This document shows positions 24,629 through 36,540 of a DNA stretch of 64,000 nucleotides, in pieces. Both the position numbers and the translations under genes were made by a program. The notes under the pieces were generated by a model. It did not search any database and had not been told where the DNA came from. It saw only the letters and a program-made list of their open reading frames with translations. How positions within the stretch are numbered: the first letter of the stretch is position 1; each line of letters opens with the position of its first letter. This DNA comes from Hanleya hanleyi (taxonomy: Eukaryota; Mollusca; Polyplacophora; Lepidopleurida; Hanleyidae): contig JAVTVY010037217.1 in assembly GCA_036873755.1 (NCBI GenBank), forward strand, positions 96,743 to 160,742, written 5' to 3'.

Positions 24629-26400
24629 ATGGTTAACGATCATATCACTTTAAATTACTTAGTGGGTTTAACTAACACACCCAATAGTATACATAGCGTA
24701 CGTACAGTTCTGTATGCGTTACCTCTTAGAGTTTTAGATCATATAACCAGAGATATACAACAATCTGCGTCTTCAGGAAATATAATACCACCCAAAATCA
24801 CTAAAATATGTCAAGATATAGCGTATTTTCGATTGTATCGTCCAGTGAACATAATCGAAACATCTCAAGATCGACTTTTCTTGAAGCTCAACTACTTAGA
24901 TAAAGGACTGAATGATCCAGAGGTACACAACGCCGTACCAAGCTATTTCAAGTTCACAGAACTTCCTTGCATTTCATGTAAGTATACTAAATCTATAGCC
25001 ACCAAAATATTCAATTACTCCAATGCTGTCAAGGAGTTTGACTGGAACTTATACAGGTCAGGAGGCTATAGTTACAATACCTTGATGTGGTGAGTGATAA
25101 GGACCTAAAATTACTCCTGATGAAAGGACCGAAATATAGAGAGCCGAGAAGAATAAATATTAAGGCCGACCAGAAGATAGTCCTGTCTGCAATGGAACAG
25201 TACGTTATTGATTGGTCTAAGCGAGGAAAATTTGAACCTACATTACTCGCTGATTGGTTGAACCTCACCAAGAGCAAGGTCGTTGAAACAGTCCGCCATA
25301 TTGACAGAAGTACTCTTCCGCAAGCAAAACAAGTACTGAGAAACCTCAACTCGCAAGAAATTGTAGCAAATCTCCAGAGTAAATTCGTCATAGTCCCAGC
25401 AGACAAAGCTCCAAGTAATATAATATTCATATGTAAATATTACTATTACCAGGTGCTGGTTAAAGAATTGAGTGTAGACATATCATCATCAAATTCGTCT
25501 ACTTACTCACAAACTGCATTTACTCTGGAAGATTTATTTAACAATCACAAAACGTTTCTCAGGGAAAGAGGTATTTGTCTTCCAACCAATCATAACGACA
25601 TACGAAAAGTATACTGGACTTCCAAAATGCATAAATCACCATACAAAGATAGATTCGTAGCTGGTTCTAGAATCTGCACCATCAAGCTTCTTTCAACCCT
25701 ATTGACGAGGGCCCTTCGAGAGGTAAAAGCATTTTGGTAAAAGGTAAAAGCAAAGGTATTGCGCCACTCTTTCTAAAAACGCTGGTGTTGAATGCATGTC
25801 GATATTGAAAAACTCAAAATGTCTTACAGAAGAACTTGATGCTAAAGGTCACATACCGTACAGACATGTATCCACATGGGATTTCTCGACTCTATACTAC
25901 AATCCCTCATCAGGATCTTATTGACCGAGTTCATTAATAGTATCTGTGTTCAAGGAAACTGATCGTAGATATATTAATGTCGGAAGCCATGAAGCATTCT
26001 TTAGCTCTACTACATACAAGAGATATCATTCATGGGATGTTTCTTTGTTTATAGAGTTGCTTGAATTTCTCATTAAAAATATCTATGTGAAAATTGGCAA
26101 CACAATATATCAGCAGCATATAAGTATTCCAGTGGGCTAATTGTGCACTCCTGTTGGGTGACCTGTATTTATGAGTATGACTATATGCAGGCGCTTTCAA
26201 AAACCGAACCATTCAAAGCCCGTTCCTTCTCATTCACCAAACGCTATATAGACGATCTTCTCGCTGTGGATAATCCCTATATATATGACGCAGTGAAAGA
26301 TATATATCCATTCCACCTTCACTGGATTTGAAGGAAACTACAGATAGCCCTACAGGCACATCATATTTAGATCTATATCTCTATAAAAAGTGAACGGGCA
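24629..26400 (+). pseudogene. Penelope-like reverse transcriptase
   Basis: The N-terminal region is open at 24,629-25,093 (RVLDHITRDI, KYTKSIATKIFNY) and 25,087-25,740, where the hallmark FVIVPADKAPSNIIFICK and KVYWTSKMHKSPYKDRF occur. After frame changes at about 25,740 and 25,890 the palm is readable: VSTWDFSTLY (first catalytic Asp), ISIPVG, and FTKRYIDDLLAVDNPY (catalytic DD at about 26,250). Further shifts occur near 26,140 and 26,325. In the family this RT is telomerase-related and copies the element RNA at the nick. Confidence 0.85.
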
Positions 26401-27080
26401 TTCTCTTTCGTTGACTTTATGACAAAAGAGATGATTACAATTTCGACATCGTAAACTATCCCTTTCTGCACAGTAATATTCCAGTAGGACCTGCATATGG
26501 CGTATACATATCTCGCCTAGTAGCATTGCTAGATCCTGTGTTAAATGTGACGATTTTAATCAACGTCACAAAACATTGTTGCAGAAACTTATAAAACAGG
26601 GCTATACAATCAAGCGCCTCCATTCAAAGTTTCATGCTGACAGCAAAATACGAGCGTAGCGTGCAAGATCTATGGTGCTACGTTTCTGAACTTGTGTCTA
26701 ATTCTGCTTAACCCGGGGCTAGGGCCGTACTTCAATATCCTCCTGGTGCTTATATGACCAGGCACAAGCAAAGAGTGACAGATACATCATTCTCTAGATG
26801 ACTTTACAACGACTATTATGGATTAAGAATACTGATCAGCGATACGGATTTTATATTTTAGAACATCATGAAGCCATGTCGGCATGATTGAAAAGTGTTG
26901 ACTGCTTCTCTCTTGCAGGGAACTAGCCTATGTTTATGTATACTATGACCGTCTTTTTGAATTTGGTGGTAATACTGTTATAAGGAATATGGAATAGGTC
27001 TTTGGATTATGGATGCGGATATTCTTCAATGGACGTCGGCTGAATTATGAATGATGGACTAGACGCTTGTAATTGACAAC

Positions 27081-27848
27081 GAGAGATCCTGAAGGATCTT
27101 GGCGCCCACCATTGCCCGATAATTGTAAGCTAATGACAAGAGGATCTTTTTGTCCATTGTTACTAAGAACAACGATTGATTTGTAATTTTGTTTACAGAA
27201 TTTCGAATCTGAGCGAAAAAGATCGAAAAAGGGACACTGGAAAACAACAAGATATCATCTTTCTAAGTTTCAGGAGTTTCAAGATTTCTAGAAACTGTAC
27301 TTGATGTTGGTTGTTATAGTACAAGTGAAATGAGCAAAGTTAGTCTGAAAGTGAATGCCCGGAGGATCCTTTGTCTTCGTTTTGTAGTATTTTTTTTGCA
27401 CGTGTCATCAATGGGTACTGGAAGCGAAGACAAATCTCTTCGACCCTTTGGCATGAAATATACTTAAGATTTTATAATTAGAAACGAATTCTGTTGGAAA
27501 ATAGTAAGATGGTACAATACTTAATACTGAAGGGATCCGCGCAGTAATGTTGAAACTTCGAAAGTGTCTGAATCCTGATTATCTCCCTTGGATCGAAACA
27601 CGCAGTAGTCTACAGTTGTCGAGTTGTAACGTTGTGTCACAAGAGTGACGTCCCTTTATGTAGCCGACCCGTCGGCAGACAAAACAGTGGGGCAGTACTG
27701 GACTAAAGAAAACTGATTTAAAATTTGAAGAAATAAATTTTAATTCCGAATTATTTGAACCTCTTGATATGGAAGGTGAAGGTATGGATATTCTCTACAG
27801 TCACTATATAGAATATGTCCCACCGTTTGATCCGCCGACTCGTGTGAA
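27081..27848. other. No gene recognised
   Basis: Only short frames. Nothing assignable. Confidence 0.3.
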
Positions 27849-28187
27849 TCCCTTAATCAGACACCTGGATGAGCAACATCATGTCAGGAAGTCGTTTCTA
27901 ACTCTGCAAAACCAGGAGAAAGAAGTCATTTGAACTCCCCAGTGTGTATTTCAGATTCCTATTCATTTAAATGCATGGACACAATCATGACAAATATCTG
28001 GAAAACAATTTGGAAATTTCATTTGAATAAACGTCACAACTCGGGAATACCGTAGTAATTTGAAGTGTAACTTGGATTTTCGAATCGGACCAAAAAAGGT
28101 ATCTTGTACAAAATTTCAGAAAGATCCATGAAGTAGTTCCTGAGAATTTACGATAACTATGTTTCAAGGGGAAATCCAAGATGGGCA
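27849..28187. repeat. Dispersed repeat copy 1 (with 28,478-28,812)
   Basis: TCCCTTAATCAGACACCTGG at 27,849 and 28,478 begins two nearly identical blocks of about 335 bp, 629 bp apart. That spacing is close to four times the 157-bp period of the adjoining array. The blocks run from a GAATAAA-ending segment into the first array unit, so they mark a duplication of the array's left border. Confidence 0.85.
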
Positions 28188-28189
28188 CC

Positions 28190-31100
28190 TGGTGGCCATA
28201 TTGGATTTTTAAATCGGACCGAAAAGTGTATTTTGCACAACTAGACCCCAAGGGGAACCTATGTACCAAATTTGAGAAAGATCCATGCAATACTTCCTGA
28301 GAAATCACGATAACAAAGTTGCATGGGGAGATCCAAGATGGCCATATTGGATTTTCGAATCGGAAAGAAAAAGGTATCTTGATAAGTTCCACCCTTCCCC
28401 ACCTTTAGTTTCACGTCTCCCCAAAAATCCTGGGATAGCAAAAAATTACAATACCCCAATACCCGGTACATGTCTAGTCCCTTAATCAGACACCTGGATG
28501 AGCAACATCATGTCAGGAAGTCGTTTCTAACTCTGCAAAACCAAGAGAAAGAAGTCATTTGAACTCCCCAGTGTGTATTTCAGATTCCTATTCATTTAAA
28601 TGCATGGACACAATCATGACAAATATCTGGAAAATAATTTGGAAATTTCATTTGAATAAACGTCACAACTCGGGAATACCGTAGTAATTTGAAGTGTAAC
28701 TTGGATTTTCGAATCGGACCAAAAAAGGTATCTTGTACAAAATGTCAGAAAGATCCATGAAGTAGTTCCTGAGAATTTACGATAACTATGTTTCAAGGGG
28801 AAATCCAAGATGTGCCTGGTGCACAACTAGACCCCAAGGGGAACCTATGTACCAAATTTGAGAAAGATCCATGCAGTACTTCCTGAGAAATCACGATAAC
28901 AAAGTTGCATGGGGAGATCCAAGATGGCCATATTGGATTTTCGAATCGGAAAGAAAAAGGTATCTTGGTCTCTTGCACAACTAGATCACAAGGGGAACCT
29001 GTGTACCAAATTCGACAAAGATCCATGCAGTAGTTCCTGAGAAATCGCAATAACAAAGTTTCATGGGGAAATCCAAGATGGCCATCTGATGGACATATTG
29101 GATTTTGGAATCAGACCAGAATAGGCATCTTGCACAACTGGACCACAAGGGGAAGCTGTGTACCAAATTTGACAAAGATCCATGCAGTACTTCCTGAGAA
29201 ATCACGATAACAAAGTTTCATGGGAAAATCTAAGATGGCCGCCTGGTGGCCATATTGGACTTTCGATTCGGACCGAAAAAGATATCTTGCACAACTAGAC
29301 CCGAAGGGGAACCTGTGTACCAAATTTAAGAAAGATCCATGCAATACTTCCTGAGAAATGACAATAACAAAGTTTCATGGGGAAATCCAAAATGGCTGCC
29401 TTGTGACCATATTGGATTTTCGAATCGGACCAGAAAAGGTATCTTGCACAACTAGACCCCAAGGGGAACCCGTGTACCGAATTTGAGAAAGATCCATGCA
29501 GTAGTTCCTGAGAAATCGCAATAACAAGGTTTCATGAGGAAATCCAAGATGGCCGCCTTGTGGCCATATTGGATTTTCGAATCAGACCAGAAACGTATCT
29601 TGCACAACTAGACCCCAAGGGAAACCTGTGTACCAAATTTGAGAAAGATCCATGCAGTAGTTCCCGAGAAATCGCGATAACAAGATTTCATAGGGGAATC
29701 CAAAATGGCTGCCTGGTGGCCATATTGGATTTTCGAATCGGACCAGAAAAGGTATCTTGCACAACTAGACCCCAAGGGGAACCCGTGTACTGAATTTGAG
29801 AAAGATCCATGCAGTAGTTCCTGAGAAATCGCAATAACAAGGTTTCATGGGGAAATCCAAGATGGCCGCCTTGTGGCCATATTGGATTTTCGAATCAGAC
29901 CAGAAAGGTATCTTGCACAACTAGACCCCAAGGGAAACCTGTGTACCAAATTTGAGAAAGATCCATGCAGTAGTTCCCGAGAAATCGCTATAACAAGATT
30001 TCATAGGGGAATCCAAGATGGCTGCCTGGTGGCCATATTGGATTTTCGAATCGGACCAGAAAAGGTATCTTGCACAACTAGACCCCAAGGGGAACCCGTG
30101 TACCGAATTTGAGAAAGATCCATGCAGTAGTTCCTGAGAAATCGCGATAAGGTTTCATGGGAAAATCCAAGATGGCCGCCTTGTGGCCATATCGGATTTT
30201 CGAATCGGGCCAAAAAAGGTATCTTGCACAACTAGACCCCAAGGGAAACCTGTGAACCAAATTTGAGAAAGATCCATGCAGTAGTTCCTGAGAAATCGCA
30301 ATAACAAGGTTTCATGGGGAAATCCAAGATGGCCGCCTTGTGGCCATATTGGATTTTCGAATCGGACCACAAAAGGTACCTTGCACAACTAGACCCCAAG
30401 GAGAACCTGCGTACCAAATTTGAGAAAGATCCATGCAGTAGTTCCTGAGAAATCGCGATAACAAGGTTTCATGGAGAAATCCAAGATGGCTGCCTGGTGG
30501 CCATATTAGATTATCGAATCGGACCAGAAAAGGTATCTTGCACAACTAGACCTCAGGGGGGAACCCGTGTACCGAATTTGAGAAAGATCCATGCAATACT
30601 TCCTGAGAAATGACAATAACAAGGTTTCATGGGGAATTCCAAGATGGCCGCCTGGTGGCCATATTGGATTTTCGATTCGGACCGAAAAGGTATCTTGCAC
30701 AACTAGACCCTAAGGGGAACCTGTGTACCGAATTTGAGACCGATCCATGTAGTAGTTCCTGAGAAATCGTGATAACAAGGTTTCATGGGGAAATCCAAGA
30801 TGGCCACCTTGTGGCCATATTGGATTTTCGAATCAGACCAGAAAGGTATCTTGCACAACTAGACCCCAAGGGAAACCTGTGTACCAAATTTGAGAAAGAT
30901 CCATGAAGTAGTTCCCGAGAAATCGCGATAACAAGATATCATCGGGAAATCCAAGATGGCTGCCTGGTGGCCATATTGGATTTTCGAATCGGACCAGAAA
31001 AGTTATCTTGCACAACTAGACCCCAAGGGGGACCCGTGTACCGAATTTGAGAAAGATCCATGCAGTAGTTCCTGAGAAATCGCGATAACAAGGTTTCATG

Positions 31101-31406
31101 GGGAAATCCAAGATGGCCGCCTTGTGGCCATATTGGATTTTCGAATCGGGCCAAAAAAGGTATCTTGCACAATTAAACCCCAAGGGGAACCTGTGTACCA
31201 AATTTGAGAAAGATCCATGCAGTTGTTCCTGACAAATCGCGATAACAAGGTTTCATGGAGAAATCCAAGATGGCCGCCCTGTGGCCATATTGGATTTTCG
31301 AATCGGACCATAAAAGGTATCTTGCACAACTAGACCCCAAGGGGAACCTGTGTACCAAATTTGAGAAAGATCCATGAAGTAGTTCCTGAGAAATCGCGAT
31401 AACAAG
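28190..31406. repeat. Tandem array, ~157-bp unit, about 20 copies
   Basis: Each unit contains AACTAGACCCCAAGGGGAAC, GTGTACCAAATTTGAGAAAG, AGTAGTTCCTGAGAAATCGC, CAAGATGGCCGCC and TTGGATTTTCGAATCGGACC. The regular units from 29.4 to 31.4 kb recur every 157 bp; the left part is more divergent and some units are shortened. Since 157 is not a multiple of three, the many minus-strand open frames of 60-89 codons across the array are by-products of the repeat and not genes. Confidence 0.95.
28478..28812. repeat. Dispersed repeat copy 2
   Basis: Second copy of the block at 27,849. Its left flank (28,381-28,477, starting GATAAGTTCCACCCTTCCCC) also matches 31,952-32,048, linking it to copy 3 beyond the array. 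Confidence 0.85.
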
Positions 31407-31480
31407 AATCCGTCCGGATTGACGGACGGACCACGGACCACGGACGAAAAGCCCACCATCTGGTGATGATGGGCTAAAAA
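31405..31480 (+). repeat. Array-terminal segment with short repeats and a hairpin
   Basis: The array ends in GGATTGACGGACGGACC followed by two ACCACGG copies. A hairpin, AGCCCACCATC-TGGT-GATGATGGGCT, then lies directly before CTAAAAAGG. A palindrome followed by CTAA at the edge of a tandem array recalls the 3' end of Helitron/Helentron-type elements. Confidence 0.45.
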
Positions 31481-31951
31481 GGCATTCCTCACTGACTATG
31501 GGGACATGGAATATGGCAAGACGATATCATGAATTTCAGTATTTTGCAGAACTTGATACCGGTACCTTGGAAATTATTTCAAACTGATGATAACGAGAGC
31601 CGCTTTTATTTAACTGTTAACTTCATTTGAAGATAGTTTTTGTCAAAAGTGTGTACCAAAATTGACAAAGGTCAGAAATGTTTTAAAGATAGTTAGCATA
31701 ATTATTGCAGGACATCAGTCTGAACAACAAATGAATGAAGTTTCAGATTGATATTTCTTTATTTCAAGATATTCAAACTTATCGAACTTGCTGTGAGCAA
31801 GGGTGGTTTGGTGGGGTTGATCGAACCTCCCTGTTTGCCATAAACTGGAAAAAAGTTCCACCCAGCATGCCAAATAATATGAAATTAGCTTTTTTCTACA
31901 GCTAAAGTTACTGGAGGTGGTCGTTTTAATTCCACCTTTGCATTGATTTAG

Positions 31952-32232
31952 ATAAGTTCCACCCTTCCCCACCTTTAGTTTCACGTCTCCCCAAAAAATC
32001 CTGGGAAAACAAAAAATTACAATAACCCAATACCCGGTACATGTCTAGTCCCTTAATCAGACACCTGGATGAGCAACATCATGTCAGGAAGTCATTTCTA
32101 ACTCTGCAAAACCAGGAGAAAGAAGTCATTTGAACTCCCCAGTGTGTATTTCAGATTCCTATTCATTTAAATGCATGGACACAATCATGACAAATATCTG
32201 GAAAACAATTTGGAAATTTCATTTGAATAAAG
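31952..32232. repeat. Dispersed repeat copy 3
   Basis: Matches 28,381-28,660 (left flank plus block) and stops at GAATAAA, after which the sequence is unique and leads into the NRBF2 3' end. The shared stop at GAATAAA suggests that this is the true end of a transposable unit. Confidence 0.8.
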
Positions 32233-32509
32233 GAATTGTTGTCAGTGATTTTTTACAGTTTGACAAAAGTGAATATAACATGGAGTGAATATCACATGAT
32301 TTTGGTGGAATAACCAAATGTGGTTGACTACATGTACTTGTCTTGGAAGAAACTAGCCTGACATGCCCGAGTTTCAATTACCTACAAGGATTTTGGTGCC
32401 AATCCGTTCACTCGTTGATAACGTTTAGTCCCATACAAACTGCAAACGCAAGCACAGATAGATGTAAGAAGCCATAAAAAAAGTTAGAAACATACTTTTA
32501 TCATCAACT

Positions 32510-32515
32510 TTTATT
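32510..32515 (-). terminator. Polyadenylation signal of NRBF2 (AATAAA)
   Basis: On the minus strand AATAAA lies about 250 nt after the NRBF2 stop codon, a plausible distance for a short 3' UTR. Which of the neighbouring A-rich sites is used cannot be told from sequence. Confidence 0.45.
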
Positions 32516-32767
32516 AAAAATAAATCAAGCATCAAAGGCCAACTGGTTTGAGATCAGCTGTATGAATAGCACATGATAGGTCCATACATTGTCAACAGGA
32601 CTGGTCCAACAAGATGAACACTTTGTTTGACATACCATGTAATATAGGCCTACACCCTGGTCCCAATTGCACCAATCAACTGACACAACTTTTCTTTGAC
32701 TGGCTTGATGTGTATATGAAAATTTTTAAGATTTCATTAAATTAAAACAGAATTAAGTTGATTCAAA

Positions 32768-33537
32768 TTATTTGGCCCCAGAACTGTTCAGATAATGATC
32801 ATTATCCTGCAAGTTGTTTGTCAGGGTGGAATTGCTCATCATTTCCTGGTTCAGACTGTCAAAATCAAAATGAGGCATTTCAAGGGGAGGTAATTCTAGC
32901 GGAGGAAGATTTATATCGGCACTATCAGCTTGCAGATAGAGTGGTTGAGCATGCTCATACTGGTCTAGCTTATGGATGAGTTGAGTTTTCTCAGATTTAC
33001 ACGTTTCTAACTCTTTCAGCATCATGGATATGTGTTTGCGTAGCTCCTCATTCTGAATCCGAAGCTCTTCCATAATGGTTTTATCATCTTTCGGTGTCTT
33101 CACCGCTGCTGCCACTATTTCCTTCAACGTTCTGGCGCATGGCATGGACGTGGAATCTTTCTTGTCCAAGTGCTTCGAGGGATTCTGGTCATGATTCCGG
33201 TTGATGAGGAACTGCAAGAGAGAGTCTGTCTCAGCCATTGTCCGATAAACAAGGTAGTTTTCTGCATCAGATAGAATGCGTTCCTCTGATAATTCCCCAT
33301 CCGGTCCTGCTCCACACCCCATATCTGGAATGTCGGTAGGATTCGATCCCTGGCTACTCACAAGGGATGGTGGGTATCTATGCTCATTATCCTTCTGGTT
33401 TTGTTGTTCAGCCAGCTCAGCACGCCGCTGTTTTTCATGGATCAAATCCTGTTGTTTGAGGTGATATTGGTGCTGTAGTCTGAGGGATTCCAGGGCATGA
33501 GTGGAGGCTGTCAGCTGCATGGCATCCAGCAGGTGCT
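32768..33537 (-). CDS. NRBF2: Nuclear receptor-binding factor 2, last coding exon
   Basis: The minus-strand exon starts after the acceptor CTATTGTAG at 33,538-33,540 (phase 1) and ends at the TAA 32,768-32,770. It encodes about 256 residues: the end of the MIT-domain helix (HLLDAMQLT, SLRLQHQYHLKQQ), a Gln/Glu-rich helix, the short DSLLQFL motif, a coiled coil opening with the very conserved TPKDDKTIMEE, and a C-terminal LPPLELPPLEM segment. All four features occur in this order in vertebrate NRBF2. That protein binds ATG14 in the PI3KC3 complex I and promotes autophagy. It is the only clear host gene here. The coiled coil would mediate dimerisation. Confidence 0.85.
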
Positions 33538-33985
33538 CTACAATAGATCATCAATGGATTAATAGTACGTTTGATGTGATAATTGGTGCTGTAGTCCAGG
33601 AGATGCCAGGGCATGAGTGGAGGTTGCCAGCTGCATGGCATCCAGCAGGTGCTCTACAATAGATCATCAATAGATTAATAGTATGTTTGATGTGATATTG
33701 GTGCTGTAGTCCGAGAGACTCCAGGGCATGATTGGAGGTTGCCAGCTGCATGGCATCCAGCAGGTGCTCTACAATAAGCTTACATTATCAATAGATTCAA
33801 ATGTTTGATGTGATATTAGTGTTGTAGTCCGAGAGATCCAGGGCATGAGTGGAGGTTATCAGCTGCATGGCATCCAGCAGATGCTCTGTAGACAATACAT
33901 CAGTAGATTACTGGTATGTTTGAGGTGATACTGGAGCTGTATGTTAGTCTGAGATATTCAATGTTAATCCTATCAATGTTCACAC
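33538..33985 (-). repeat. Tandem copies of the NRBF2 exon start and its splice acceptor
   Basis: The unit is about 116 bp; GGCATCCAGCAG recurs at 33,521 (the exon itself), 33,637, 33,752 and 33,869, with a weaker fifth copy near 33,950. Each contains about 80 bp of the exon's 5' coding sequence plus about 33 bp of intron including TACTATTAATCC and the CTATTGTAG acceptor. The extra copies have drifted by several bases and shift frame relative to one another. They sit in the intron directly upstream of the functional acceptor. Confidence 0.9.
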
Positions 33986-34394
33986 TATTGTTCACTCTAC
34001 TTTAAGCGATGGTCACCAAAATTCTGATAAGATGGGAACATGTCCCAGGAATGAGTCGGGCCCACCCTTGTTCCTGCAGTGTTAGAACTGAGGAAAAGTC
34101 AGAAAAGATGACTGGATCTGTGTAACATAATATGAAAAATGTCTGCTTGAAACTTGACCTGGAGCCTGTGTGCAAATGGCTATTAGCCAATCAGAATTGT
34201 CCATTTCAAAATGTGGCAGAGTACAAATATCACACCAAACATTGTGTAACATGTGCCCTTGCAAAGAAATCTGAACTATAAAGAAAAAAATAAAATTTCA
34301 CTTAGAACTAGTTTTTTATTTTGCAGTAGACACAGACCTATGTGACGTTCATGTTTTTTCTAGTCATGTTTCGTTTGACACATATATGACATAC

Positions 34395-34479
34395 CTGCTG
34401 CCCTTTTGTGGCAAAAAATAGCATCTTCGTATTTCCCAGTTTTCATCACATGGTCAGCTTTCCGTGCTTGTTGATGAGC
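34395..34479 (-). CDS. NRBF2: NRBF2, internal exon with first part of MIT domain
   Basis: An 85-nt minus-strand exon lies between an acceptor (TTCTCAG, ending at 34,480) and a donor (CAG|GTATGT at 34,389-34,394). It encodes AHQQARKADHVM, then TGKYEDAIFCHKRAA, which matches the first MIT helices of NRBF2. It ends in phase 1 and joins in frame to the last exon across a splice that restores a Glu codon. The first exon, expected to encode only some ten residues, is not identifiable upstream in this window. Confidence 0.88.
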
Positions 34480-35101
34480 CTGAGAATAGTAGAGAGACAG
34501 AAATCCTCATCAGTTAGTTTGCATAGTTACAGGCCTGCAAGTGGCTCACAGTGAAAATATAGCAGAAAATATAGGAGGAAATTTGCCAAAATATAGGAGA
34601 AATATAGGAATTTTCTTAATAAAATATTAATATATCAGTCAAGTTGAAAACATCATGCAGAGTTAATCCTGATTAACCTCAGAGAAACAAATGCACAGCA
34701 GAAAGGAATAACCATTACATTTATATCTGCCCTTATTTCTGGATTAGAATTGATAAGCCAATCATCAGACAGTTTTGCCAAAGACTGAGCCAGTGTGTAG
34801 TAGGCAGCATTGCTAACAGCTTAAATATATTTACTCATTCCCTGTGGATTTAGGAGCGACCACATGTGGGATGTATTAATAAATATCCCCTCTCCCAGAA
34901 TTTACGGCCCTGTTCAAAACATGCTACAAATACATGTCGTAAAATTTGTGCGACCATATTAATGAAGTTGAACAAGTGGACAGAAACAGAAAGCCAGAAC
35001 ATCATGCAACACGGTACCCCAACGTTTATATGGCTAAAAACAAAATTCCACAAACATTTTGCCGACAATGAACATGTAAATTTGAAGAATAGATACCCGG
35101 T
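34480..35101. other. Intronic or upstream NRBF2 sequence, no exon recognised
   Basis: On the minus strand this is upstream of the 85-nt exon. A short direct repeat (AAAATATAGGAGGAAA and AAAATATAGGAGAAAT near 34,555-34,610) is the only structure seen. Confidence 0.35.
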
Positions 35102-35951
35102 ACTGTAAACTGAGGTGTATTCGGACAGTGGGGTGAATTCAGACGAAAGACCAAGAAAAGTACAAAAGTTCATTTTTTTCACATTTAGTATTAAGCAACC
35201 TTGTTTTTTCTTCTATTATATACTTTTCTCACAGTACACTTTTTTTTGTTTCGTTTTTTATAATTTTGCAAAACTTCTACTGAACACGAAAGTTCAAAGT
35301 CCTGGCCATATGTTGATGAATATTTTCCAAAACACATAATAATTGGATAATGACATAATGGAGTCAAAATATAAAATAAAACAAGCATATTTCTTCGAGA
35401 AAGGTTCAGTTTGATGAATTCGGACATGCTAAAAATAACCGATAAAGATATTTTTGTGATGTCCGTTCCCATTTATTACCTGGAAAATGTCTATATAAGA
35501 TGGTTATGCTTGAAAAAAACAAAAATTTTACGAGATCGTGAAGCCACATACCAAATTAAAGCTGATTATAACATTTCATGATACCAAGAGTTATCTCCCT
35601 TTAGCTCATTTTTCGAATTTACTTGTAGGTCATGGAATTTCCCGAAATGAGTCGAAAATGAATCTAGCGGTTTCATTTAGTGCCCGAGTGCCCGAATACA
35701 CCTCACAGAAGGCATATTTTCACCCGACGTCGCATATTTAGTGCTTGTCCGAATTGACCAACATCTGGGGTGTTCGAATTCAGACGATTTTAGACTTAAT
35801 TAGCTTACTTATCTGATAATGACTAAATTTAAGAGCATATACGTGGAATGTCATTAAATATCTGTGCCATATATGACCACATTCTGTAGAAAATGAAATG
35901 TGTGGATGAGAGAAACCTTCAAATCCGTCCGAATACATCCCAGTTTACGGC
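35102..35951. mobile_element. Non-autonomous DNA element with ~25-bp terminal inverted repeats
   Basis: CTGTAAACTGAGGTGTATTC at 35,103 is mirrored by the reverse complement of 35,927-35,950 (GTAAACTGGGATGTATTCGG). Sub-terminal motifs recur (GAATTCAGACGA at 35,136 and 35,772; GTCCGAATT near 35,748). No transposase is encoded in the 850 bp, and open frames inside have no recognisable features. Confidence 0.75.
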
Positions 35952-36386
35952 AACCTTAATTAATATCCAATCAAATTCAATGCTCCCTAATTGTATATGT
36001 TGCTATGTACGACCTTACTGATTTCAATTGAAATTGGTGTACAGTGCGCCCAGGTCATGACTATTTAATAGTCTTACGACATCACGGTCGCATTTTAACT
36101 AGTTGGGGAGGGGGGATAGGTTCATCGTCTCCGCTTTAACCCAAGATTTACACCAAGGACCAGTCCATAATTCTATCCTGCATTATGGTGCCAACCTGGT
36201 GGGAGGGCAGCAACTTCAGAAGATACCCCTAAAGCGTTGCGTGTGATTCGGCAGAGCCAACCAAAAAGCACATACCATCATGTTCCCTTCAAAGCACAAT
36301 GAAGCTCTCGCAGGATTGGTTGAGACTCGCGATACTGTAAGCCGGTTAGATCTGGCAAGCGACATATCCAAATGGGGGAGCAAATA

Positions 36387-36540
36387 CAGGGTGTGAAATA
36401 GGAAATCAAATTCTAGTTGCCCATGGGCAAGTACGGGCAACCAACATATCCAAATACATTGCAATTGAAGAAGAATTTGGTTTCCCAAAGGAAATTTTGG
36501 TTGCCCTGGGCAACCGGGCAAAGGGCTATTTCGCACCCTG
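36387..36540. mobile_element. MITE, ~154 bp, hAT-like ends
   Basis: It begins CAGGGTGTGAAATAG and ends CTATTTCGCACCCTG, an inverted repeat of 15 bp with one mismatch. CAGGG ends suggest the hAT superfamily. The 8-bp flanks (AGCAAATA and AGATAGGA) are not a convincing target duplication. Inside lies a perfect palindrome, TTGCCCATGGGCAA, and a related GGGCAACCGGGCAA. Confidence 0.65.

Larger units (their letters stand above)
24170..27080 (+). mobile_element. Penelope-like retroelement, Naiad-type (GIY-YIG before RT), decayed
   Basis: A zinc-ribbon plus GIY-YIG endonuclease-like domain lies upstream of, and reads continuously towards, a Penelope-type RT. Canonical Penelope elements have the reverse order; N-terminal GIY-YIG is the arrangement described for the Naiad/Chlamys clade. 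A conserved 3' region (26,880-27,080) follows, with a further partial copy at 22,937. The element is broken by at least five stops or frameshifts. Confidence 0.75.

Noticed and set aside
28259..31492. A family of 60-89-codon minus-strand open frames (CARYLFWSDSKIQ-like) as genes
   Set aside because: They follow the 157-bp repeat, whose length shifts the frame every unit; starts and stops fall at fixed points of the unit and no frame is favoured.
34850..35182. 110-codon minus-strand frame near 35 kb as an upstream NRBF2 exon
   Set aside because: It runs across the boundary of the inverted-repeat element at 35,102 and shows no similarity to the NRBF2 N-terminus.
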